A DNA stretch of 28,272 nucleotides from positions 1 through 28,272 of the forward strand of contig URIY01000021.1 in the NCBI GenBank assembly GCA_900547995.1, read 5' to 3'. The DNA comes from an uncultured Mycoplasmatota bacterium. Lineage in GTDB: Bacteria > Bacillota_I > Bacilli_A > RF39 > UBA660. The notes under the pieces are model-generated. The model saw nothing but the letters and a program-made list of their open reading frames with translations. It ran no database searches and was not told where the DNA came from. This document shows positions 22,554 to 28,272 of this stretch, piece by piece (the stretch's first letter is position 1; every line of letters starts with the position of its first letter). The position numbers and the translations under genes are program-made.

Positions 22554-24017
22554 ATGCTAACGGATGAGGAATTAGATAAAAATTTATCAGGAACAGATGA
22601 AAAAAATATAAGATTAAAAATACCTCATTATATATTTTATTGTGCCAGAAATATAGAAGGTGCTAATATTGAAAAGTTAGAAGATGATTTAATAGTAACT
22701 AAAAATGCCGAATACATGTATTACTTTGCTAGATATGTAGAAGGTGCTAATATAGAAAGATTAGAAGACGCTATAATAGCAACCAAAAATGCTTACTATA
22801 TAAATGAGTTTGCTAAGAATGTTAATGGAGCACGTATAGACAAATTAGAAGATGGCATAATAGCAAGCAACAACGCTGAATATATATATGAATTTGCAAT
22901 GTATGTAGAAGGAGCACATATCGACAAGTTAGAAGATGGTATAATAGCAACAGGTGCCGCTGAATATATATATAAATTTGCCAGAGATGTAAAAGGAACC
23001 CATATAGACAAATTAGAAGATGCTATAATAGCAAGCAACAATGCTGAATATATATGTGAGTTTGCTAAGAATGTTAAGGGAGCACGTATAGACAAATTAG
23101 AAGATGGCATAATAGCAATTGGTAATGCTGAATATATATATGAATTTGCAATGTATGTAGAAGGAGCACATATTGACAAGTTAGAAGATGGTATAATAGC
23201 AACAGGTGACGTTGAATATATATATGAATTTGCCAGAGATGTACCAGAGTTCATTATAAATTATACCGGATCTATATATAAATTTGAAATAGATGATGCC
23301 TTAGATATAAAGAAAGTAAAAGATATCGACAAATTAGAAGATGCTATAACAGCCACAGGTGATGCTAGATATATATATGAATTTGCTAAGGATGTTGATG
23401 GAGCACATATCAACAAATTAGAAGATGCCATAATAGCAACCCAAAATGCTGAATATATATGTGAGTTTGCTAAGAATGTAGAAGGAGCACATATAGACAA
23501 ATTAGAAGACGCCATAATAGCAACCCAAAATGCTGAATATATATGTGAGTTTGCTAAGGATGTTGATGGAGCACATATCGACAAATTAGAAGACACCATA
23601 ATAGCAATTGGTAATGCTGAGTATATATATAAATTTGCAAGAGATGTAGAAGATGCCAATATCAAAAAATTAGAAAATGCTATAATATTAACAGGTAATC
23701 TTGAATTTATCGCGAAATTCTTTATACTTGAAAATATAAACATAGATAAATTGCTAGGAAGTTATGATTTAAAAAATATTGTTTTAAATGAAAAAAATGC
23801 TGCCTTAACATCTTTAATAAAAACTAGGAAATTAGATATTAGTGAAATTCAATTAAGAGTATATTATGATTATTCGGGTAAAAATAATTTAACAGATGAA
23901 ATTTTTGATCAATATAATGAAGAACGTATTAAATATTATATGGTTATACATTATGATGAAAAAAATAAAGATGAAGAAGATAAAAATAATGTTAAAGTAA
24001 AAAAGATACAAAAATAG
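22554..24017 (+). CDS. 28-aa helical repeat protein, paralog B
   Basis: 487 aa, begun at the ATG at 22554 (GAGGAT upstream; MLTDEELDK matches MLTNEKLDK of paralog A). About twelve repeats of the same I-x-KLEDAII...YI-x-x-FA type run from residue 39 to about 396, interrupted after the seventh by a non-repeat stretch near 235-258 (PEFIINYTGSIYKFEIDD) that may be a loop or a lid. The C-terminal part resembles that of paralog A and ends in the same 21-residue charged tail. The first half contains a higher-order three-repeat unit duplicated at 252-bp spacing. Predicted cytosolic alpha-solenoid; function unknown. The array has clearly grown by internal duplication, so copy number may vary among strains. 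Confidence 0.8.
   Translation: MLTDEELDKNLSGTDEKNIRLKIPHYIFYCARNIEGANIEKLEDDLIVTKNAEYMYYFARYVEGANIERLEDAIIATKNAYYINEFAKNVNGARIDKLEDGIIASNNAEYIYEFAMYVEGAHIDKLEDGIIATGAAEYIYKFARDVKGTHIDKLEDAIIASNNAEYICEFAKNVKGARIDKLEDGIIAIGNAEYIYEFAMYVEGAHIDKLEDGIIATGDVEYIYEFARDVPEFIINYTGSIYKFEIDDALDIKKVKDIDKLEDAITATGDARYIYEFAKDVDGAHINKLEDAIIATQNAEYICEFAKNVEGAHIDKLEDAIIATQNAEYICEFAKDVDGAHIDKLEDTIIAIGNAEYIYKFARDVEDANIKKLENAIILTGNLEFIAKFFILENINIDKLLGSYDLKNIVLNEKNAALTSLIKTRKLDISEIQLRVYYDYSGKNNLTDEIFDQYNEERIKYYMVIHYDEKNKDEEDKNNVKVKKIQK
22668..23741 (+). repeat. 84-bp tandem coding repeats in paralog B
   Basis: About twelve 84-bp units. Units at 22836-23087 and from 23088 repeat as a 252-bp block, and an almost 50-bp identical stretch recurs at 84-bp spacing around 23427-23558. 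The reverse strand stays open through the array because the codon pattern repeats. Confidence 0.85.
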
Positions 24018-24061
24018 GCAAAATTGATTTTTAATAGTTATAGGAATATGATTTTTCCTAT
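23952..24061 (+). repeat. Copy 2 of the shared 3'-end module, with terminator
   Basis: Matches 22371-22470 almost base for base through the coding tail and the first bases after the stop. The terminator stem here has diverged (ATAGGAA 24040-24046 with TTCCTAT 24055-24061, then T-run) but should still work. Confidence 0.8.
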
Positions 24062-24104
24062 TTTTTTGTTATATGAAAAAAATAGTATTTTAGTTATAAA
24101 AACA

Positions 24105-24133
24105 TTGATTTTTATGGACTATTGCGTTATAAT
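24105..24133 (+). promoter_or_regulatory. Promoter of pyk
   Basis: TTGATT (24105-24110), a 17-bp spacer and a perfect TATAAT (24128-24133). Transcription would start near 24140, followed by GGAGG and the pyk ATG. Confidence 0.75.
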
Positions 24134-24160
24134 TGACAGTGTCGATATGGAGGTATATGT

Positions 24161-25567
24161 ATGAAGAAAACTAAAATTATTTGTAGTATTGGACCATCAA
24201 GTTGTAATCCAGATGTAATGGAACAAATGGTTAATGTTGGTATGAATGTTGCTCGTATCAATTTCTCACATGCTACTAAAGAAGAAAAAGAAGGAGTAGT
24301 TGCTTCTGTTCATGAAGTTAGAAATAGAACAGGTAAACATATTGCTATTCTTTATGATACAAAAGGACCAGAATTTAGAAATGGTATGCTTGAAAATGAT
24401 TCTATTAATCTTGTTGAAGGTAAAACTATTAGAATTGTTAAAGAAAATGTTCTTGGTAACGAAGAAAGATTTTCTGTTAATCATCCACAAGCACTTAGTT
24501 GTTTAAAGAAGGGTGATACATTATTACTTGAAAATGGATTAATGAAGATTGAAATTATTTCTACAGAAGATGACGGTGTAACAGGTATCGTTATCAATGG
24601 TGGTGTTCTTGGTAATAAAAAAAGTTTAAGTGTTCCTGGTGTTCATCTTGATATTCCATTTATTGGTGAACAAGATAGAGAAGATATTATTTACGCTTGT
24701 GAACATGAAGGTGATTATTTAGCACTATCATTTGTATCTTGTAAGGAAGATGTACTTGCTGCAAGAGAAATTTTAAAAGAATATCATCGTGAAGATATGA
24801 AGATTATTTCTAAGATTGAAAGTGCAACTGGTATGGAAAACTTAGATTCAATTGTTGAAGTAAGTGATGGTATTATGGTTGCTCGTGGAGATCTTGGTGT
24901 TGAAATTCCAATGGAACAATTACCAATTGCTCAAAAGACAATTGTACAAAGATGTCGTGAATATGATAAAATTTGCGTAGTAGCAACTGAAATGCTTGAA
25001 TCAATGAAGAAAAGTGCTAGACCAACAAGAGCAGAAGTAAGTGATGTTGCTAATGCTGTACTTGATGGTACTGATGCTGTTATGTTATCAGGTGAAACAA
25101 CAGTTGGTAAATTCCCAGTTGAAGTTGTAAGATTTATGGCTAATATCTGTGAAAATACTGAAAAATATTATGATTATGAATATAAATTTGATGAGGCTTA
25201 TGTTCAAGATATTACAACTGCTATTGCACATAACGTTGTTGAAAGTGCTAATATATTAGATGTTAAGGCTATTGTTGCCGCAACAGTAAGTGGAGCAACT
25301 GCAAGAATGATTAGTAATTTAAAACCACAAAGTATTGTTTTAGCAGCTTGTCCAGATGAAAAAGTTGCTAGATCACTTGCATTATGTTATGGTGTATATC
25401 CAACTATTTTACCAATTTATGATACAACTGATGAAGTAATTAATAATGCTGTTAAAGTTGCTAAAGAAGCACTTAATTTAAAGGATAAAGATTTAGTAAT
25501 TGTTACTGGTGGTTTTCCAAGAACTGAAGAACATACTACTAATTTCTTAAAAATTCAAGAGATTTAA
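24161..25567 (+). CDS. pyk: Pyruvate kinase
   Basis: The last step of glycolysis: phosphoenolpyruvate plus ADP to pyruvate plus ATP. 468 aa, the compact form without the extra C-terminal PEP-utiliser domain found in Bacillus. Visible: KIICSIGPSS at the N-terminus, GMNVARINFSHA, DTKGPEFR in the barrel, IISKIESATGMENLD with the catalytic Lys, the MVARGDLGVEIP metal site, and the signature around CVVATEMLESM and RAEVSDVANAVLDGTDAVMLSGE. GGAGG precedes the ATG. Codons are more biased than in the neighbours, as expected for a highly expressed gene. Monocistronic, with its own promoter and terminator. Confidence 0.97.
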   Translation: MKKTKIICSIGPSSCNPDVMEQMVNVGMNVARINFSHATKEEKEGVVASVHEVRNRTGKHIAILYDTKGPEFRNGMLENDSINLVEGKTIRIVKENVLGNEERFSVNHPQALSCLKKGDTLLLENGLMKIEIISTEDDGVTGIVINGGVLGNKKSLSVPGVHLDIPFIGEQDREDIIYACEHEGDYLALSFVSCKEDVLAAREILKEYHREDMKIISKIESATGMENLDSIVEVSDGIMVARGDLGVEIPMEQLPIAQKTIVQRCREYDKICVVATEMLESMKKSARPTRAEVSDVANAVLDGTDAVMLSGETTVGKFPVEVVRFMANICENTEKYYDYEYKFDEAYVQDITTAIAHNVVESANILDVKAIVAATVSGATARMISNLKPQSIVLAACPDEKVARSLALCYGVYPTILPIYDTTDEVINNAVKVAKEALNLKDKDLVIVTGGFPRTEEHTTNFLKIQEI

Positions 25568-25587
25568 AAGAGCGATTGCTCTTTTTT
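25566..25587 (+). terminator. Terminator of pyk
   Basis: An AAAAGAGC stem (25566-25573) with GCTCTTTT (25578-25585), loop GATT and a T-run. The stem starts in the last bases of the pyk stop. Confidence 0.85.
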
Positions 25588-25620
25588 CTTTTATAAAAGA
25601 AAATTAGATAAAACAAATTA

Positions 25621-25649
25621 TTGATTATTAAAACAATTCATATTATATA
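25621..25649 (+). promoter_or_regulatory. Promoter of the decayed collagen-like gene
   Basis: TTGATT (25621-25626), a 17-bp spacer and TATATA (25644-25649); GAGGTGA follows 19 bases later. Expression signals are still intact although the reading frame is not. Confidence 0.5.
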
Positions 25650-25677
25650 TTAGAATTTAATAGTATGAGGTGAAAGT

Positions 25678-26216
25678 ATGAATTGTAATAATAAAATTTC
25701 ACATATAATAGAAAGTCAAAAAATAATACAATAATTAAGAAAAGTAGGAATTTTTCCAAATATGGCTGGTTCAACAGGACCAAAAGGTGATAGTAGTGGT
25801 ATAAGTGCATATGCTGAAAGATATGTATATACTCAAAAATCACAAGAATTAATGGCAAATACTGAAACTGTGGTTGTATTAGATGTTACTGGCCCATTAA
25901 TGAATGCTTTTTATACGACAGAAAATGCGATTACACTTTTGAGGTTGGCACATATAAAATTGATTATTTTCTAACTGCTGAGTCAAAAACAGAAACAGTA
26001 TTAACTATTGGCGTAAATCGTAATAATACACTTATTCCAGGAAGTGATATCAGTGGTGATGGAATTGCTGATTATTTTACACAATTAACGGGTACAATTA
26101 TCGTTGAATTAGTTCATGATGATGTTTTAACACTTGTAATAAAGGCAGATCGTGCAACTAGTTTATCATTTAATAGTAGTACAAATGCTAAATTAAGTAT
26201 TATAAAATTATCTTAA
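25678..26216 (+). pseudogene. Decayed collagen-like surface protein gene
   Basis: Starts at an ATG (25678) with a good GAGGTGA. After 18 codons a TAA interrupts; the same frame continues with KVGIFPNMAGSTGPKGDSSG, a very short Gly-x-y (collagen-like) stretch, and then a BclA-like beta-rich C-terminal domain. At about 25925-25929 the frame shifts by one base: the first frame reads ...FYTTENA and the next continues DYTFEVGTYKIDYFLTAE to a TAA at 26214-26216. Restoring one base would give a normal jelly-roll-like C-terminal domain (VLTIGVNRNNTLIP ... AKLSIIKLS). The collagen stretch, usually tens of triplets, is reduced to about three. Translation restart at the ATG at 25762 would still be cut off by the frameshift. 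Confidence 0.8.
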
Positions 26217-26221
26217 ATAGG

Positions 26222-26247
26222 ACACTCTTGTAGCTCAAGGGTGTTTT
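26222..26247 (+). terminator. Terminator after the collagen-like pseudogene
   Basis: A 9-bp stem (26222-26230 with 26236-26244, one T-G wobble), a 5-base loop and T4. Confidence 0.75.
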
Positions 26248-26261
26248 ATTATATAAAAATA

Positions 26262-26270
26262 TGATAGAAT
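26262..26270 (+). promoter_or_regulatory. Extended -10 before the nucleoside operon
   Basis: TGATAGAAT (hexamer TAGAAT 26265-26270) lies 45 bases before the chosen start, with no good -35. It is the only promoter-like signal after the preceding terminator. Confidence 0.35.
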
Positions 26271-26314
26271 ATAGATAATAAGTGATAAAGTTAGTGAAAG
26301 GATGTAATTTAATA

Positions 26315-27160
26315 ATGAAAGATGTTATTTTAGATACGGATCTTTATAATGAAATTGATGATCAATTTGCTCTTGCATATATATTAAAATCTAAAGATAA
26401 AATAAAACTTAATGCTGTTACATTAGCACCATTTACAAAGGAAAATTTTGATCCAAATAGTTCAATAGACAAAAGTTATGAGGTTGCTAAAAATATATTT
26501 TGTTTATGTGGTGAGCAGGATGATTCCATTATATATAAAGGTGCCAGAAATTATTTTAAAGATGCTCAAGGAAAATTAAATGAGGCAGTAGATAAAATTA
26601 TAGAAATAGTAAATAGAAATAAGTTAACATATATCTTAAGTATAGGTTGTATTACTAATATTGCTCTTGCAATAAAAAAATGTCCATCCATTATTAAAAA
26701 AATTAAAATAGTATGGTTAGGGACCAATTTTTTGTTTATGGAAAATAATGATTTTAATTTTAGACAGGATGTTGAAGCTGTAAAATTTGTTTTAAAGAAG
26801 AAGTGTGATATTACAATAATACCAACTTATCCCGTAAGTTATTCTTTAATGATATCTAAATATGAATTAGATGCTAGAATTTTAAATAAAAATAAATTAT
26901 GTAATTATTTTTGTCAAATATTTTCAGATGATTTTGGTAAAAAAATAAATAGAAGACCTATTTGGGATATTAGTGTAGTTGCTTTTTTAATTAATCAAGA
27001 ATGGTTTAAAGTAATGAGTGTTAGTACCCCAAAGATAACTAAAAATAATCACTTTAAATTAACAAAACATAGACATAAAATTAAATTTGTACAATGTTTA
27101 GATAGTACCAAAATATACGATGATTTATTTAATAAAATTGGAGGTATAAATGGAAATTAA
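26315..27160 (+). CDS. Nucleoside hydrolase (IUNH family)-like protein
   Basis: 281 aa with the ATG at 26315 (MKDVILDTDLYNEIDDQFAL), chosen because the calcium/ribose-binding motif of the inosine-uridine nucleoside hydrolase family then lies right at the N-terminus; AAAGGA is 12 bases upstream, somewhat far. The usual DTDxGxDDA is altered to DTDLYNEIDDQFA, with Asp7, Asp9, Asp15 and Asp16 kept. ILSIGCITNIALAI near 110 matches the LGPLTNIA strand-helix of the family, and DISVVAFLI near 230 is in the place of the conserved C-terminal Asp. The enzyme would split the N-glycosidic bond of a nucleoside; the variant motif suggests a substrate different from the standard ones. Overlaps the next gene by 11 bp. 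Confidence 0.8.
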   Translation: MKDVILDTDLYNEIDDQFALAYILKSKDKIKLNAVTLAPFTKENFDPNSSIDKSYEVAKNIFCLCGEQDDSIIYKGARNYFKDAQGKLNEAVDKIIEIVNRNKLTYILSIGCITNIALAIKKCPSIIKKIKIVWLGTNFLFMENNDFNFRQDVEAVKFVLKKKCDITIIPTYPVSYSLMISKYELDARILNKNKLCNYFCQIFSDDFGKKINRRPIWDISVVAFLINQEWFKVMSVSTPKITKNNHFKLTKHRHKIKFVQCLDSTKIYDDLFNKIGGINGN

Positions 27161-27620
27161 ATATTATGGAGATAAAATTTTACCAAATCAAAAAGCCATT
27201 TCACTATGTGGACCTACACCCCGAAATAATAAAACAAAAAGTTGGAGAATAGATGCAATTAAAATTTTAAAAAAACTTAATTATGATGGTATTGTTTATA
27301 TACCAGAATCTAATGGAGAAAAACTATTTTTCAAAAATAAGGAAGAACAAATGATGTGGGAAAGAAATTGTTATATTAATTCTAACATAATTGTTTTTTG
27401 GGTTCCTAGAAAATTTCCTAATATGTTAGGATTAACCACTAATGTAGAATTTGGGTATTGGTTAAAAATAAAGAAATGTATATATGGTAGACCCAAAAAT
27501 GCTTATAGAACGGATTATTTAGATTGGTTATATAATTTAGAATATCATAAAAAACCATATGACACATTAGAAGAATTAATAACGGAAACGGTTGCTTTAT
27601 TAGAGGAGAATAACAGATGA
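27150..27620 (+). CDS. Nucleoside 2-deoxyribosyltransferase-like protein
   Basis: 156 aa. The N-terminal strand with LCGPTPR, then SWRIDAIKILKKLNYDGIVYIPE, IIVFWVPR and TTNVEFGYW match the nucleoside deoxyribosyltransferase-like family that shuffles or hydrolyses N-glycosidic bonds of (deoxy)nucleosides; the Glu in NVEFG is the candidate nucleophile. GGAGG lies before the ATG inside the 3' end of the nucleoside hydrolase gene, and its own end overlaps the next start by 4 bp. Substrate unknown; with its neighbours it suggests salvage or clearing of unusual nucleosides. Confidence 0.85.
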   Translation: MEIKYYGDKILPNQKAISLCGPTPRNNKTKSWRIDAIKILKKLNYDGIVYIPESNGEKLFFKNKEEQMMWERNCYINSNIIVFWVPRKFPNMLGLTTNVEFGYWLKIKKCIYGRPKNAYRTDYLDWLYNLEYHKKPYDTLEELITETVALLEENNR

Positions 27621-28186
27621 AAAATATTATGATACTTGGAATATGTAGAACAGGCAAAAGTACATTTTCTAAAATGATTCAAAAAAAATTTAATTATTAT
27701 CAAATTATAGAAGTTGATACGATTATATCTGCACTACAAAAAACAATACCATCAATACCTATAGGGTTCATACATGATAATTTGCCAGAAAATAAATTAC
27801 CTCAATTTTTAAATTTATTAATACAAAAAAATATTAATAAAAGCGGTAATGATTATGGTTTCATTATAAATGCTGATTCTATTTTACCAGAAGATTTAGT
27901 AAATAATTTCAATTTAGAAAATATGATAGTTTATTATTTTGTAAGTCCTAATTTAACACCAAATGACGTTCTAAATAATTGCCGAAAATATGATAATAAA
28001 GAAGAATGGACAGCAAGAAGAAATGATAATAAGTTAATAGAACATTTTACATTTTATAAGAGTATTGAAAAAAAGATAATATTAGACTGTAAAAAATATG
28101 GAATAAAATGTATTGATATGTCACATAATCGAAATAAAATTTTAAATGATTTATTAGATGAAATTACGTTGCAAATAGATAAATAA
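27617..28186 (+). CDS. P-loop kinase-like protein
   Basis: 189 aa. It begins with a beta strand and Walker A (MILGICRTGKST), then EVDTII near 32-37, where kinases often have a substrate-binding Asp, and a C-terminal helical part with arginines (TARRND) that could form a lid. This is the layout of small nucleoside/nucleotide kinases or chloramphenicol-phosphotransferase-like P-loop proteins, not of an AAA ATPase. The start overlaps the previous stop (ATGA), and GAGGAG is upstream. It may phosphorylate the nucleoside made by the two upstream enzymes (inference). The downstream 86 bases to the window edge are AT-only-like and show no feature. Confidence 0.7.
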   Translation: MKNIMILGICRTGKSTFSKMIQKKFNYYQIIEVDTIISALQKTIPSIPIGFIHDNLPENKLPQFLNLLIQKNINKSGNDYGFIINADSILPEDLVNNFNLENMIVYYFVSPNLTPNDVLNNCRKYDNKEEWTARRNDNKLIEHFTFYKSIEKKIILDCKKYGIKCIDMSHNRNKILNDLLDEITLQIDK

Positions 28187-28272
28187 TACATAATATATAA
28201 TATATAGTTTAATTATATATATAATTTATATTATCGTATAAAAATAAAATTGCTAAAATAAATTTTTATATA

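Noticed and set aside
22668..23741. CRISPR-like periodic repeats
   Set aside because: Units are contiguous 84-bp coding repeats with no unique spacers, and the reading frame is maintained throughout.
22796..23743. Two long open frames on the minus strand inside the repeat array of paralog B
   Set aside because: They are the reverse reading of the 84-bp coding repeats; they have no ribosome binding site and give a serine/alanine-rich repetitive product. The periodicity of the sense codons keeps the frame open.
26315..27160. Queuosine salvage hydrolase
   Set aside because: Some nucleoside hydrolases of this family act in queuine salvage, but no lyase or transporter of that pathway is present nearby, so the assignment is unsupported.
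1..28272. Mollicute-type genetic code (TGA as Trp)
   Set aside because: TGA ends the microprotein and the sortase at sensible positions, and tryptophan is encoded by TGG throughout.
1..28272. tRNA or rRNA genes
   Set aside because: No cloverleaf-like segment with conserved T-loop sequence or rRNA motif was recognised; the only structured RNA seen is the T-box leader.

Overview
The window is very AT-rich. Its genes use TGA as a true stop (for example 8563-8565 and 15296-15298), Shine-Dalgarno motifs of the AGGTGA/AGGAGG type, a T-box leader, a Firmicutes-type LexA box and a class B sortase. Together these point to a low-GC Firmicute using the standard code, probably an uncultured gut lineage of Bacilli/Erysipelotrichia/RF39 type. 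The lineage is inferred; no marker gene was compared.

Left part (1-6196). This is an accessory, rearranged region. A NitT/TauT-type ABC transporter operon on the minus strand is broken twice. The substrate-binding protein gene is split into an N-terminal piece (5769-6196) and a C-terminal piece (1202-1775). The 3993-bp insertion between them is bounded by a 4-bp ACCT direct repeat; removing it restores a single open frame of about 333 codons. The insertion carries a large serine recombinase with a 39-codon leader ORF, a protein with two PD-(D/E)XK-like nuclease domains, and a divergent HAD-GNAT fusion. It looks like a small serine-integrase island with a putative defence cargo. The ATPase gene is separately cut off just after its signature motif, at about 810.

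Middle (6302-21277). This is mostly chromosomal housekeeping: pcrA, a 55-aa membrane microprotein and galU in one overlapping operon; a cysteine-rich repeat protein behind a hairpin leader; a membrane-anchored glucosaminidase-like protein; a CtpE-like P-type ATPase followed by a class B sortase with an unusual repeat-bearing cytoplasmic tail; a Y-family DNA polymerase under a LexA box; a lipoprotein plus a small charged protein; and a T-box-controlled pheS-pheT operon.

Right part (21278-28272). Two tandem paralogous genes encode proteins built from 28-aa helical repeats, with duplicated terminators and promoters and near-identical 3' ends. They are followed by pyk, a decayed collagen-like gene that keeps its promoter and ribosome binding site, and an overlapping three-gene set (nucleoside hydrolase, nucleoside deoxyribosyltransferase-like protein, P-loop kinase-like protein) that suggests nucleoside salvage.

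Many genes have an extended -10 (TGnTATAAT-like) only a few bases upstream of the ribosome binding site, so very short leaders seem common here.
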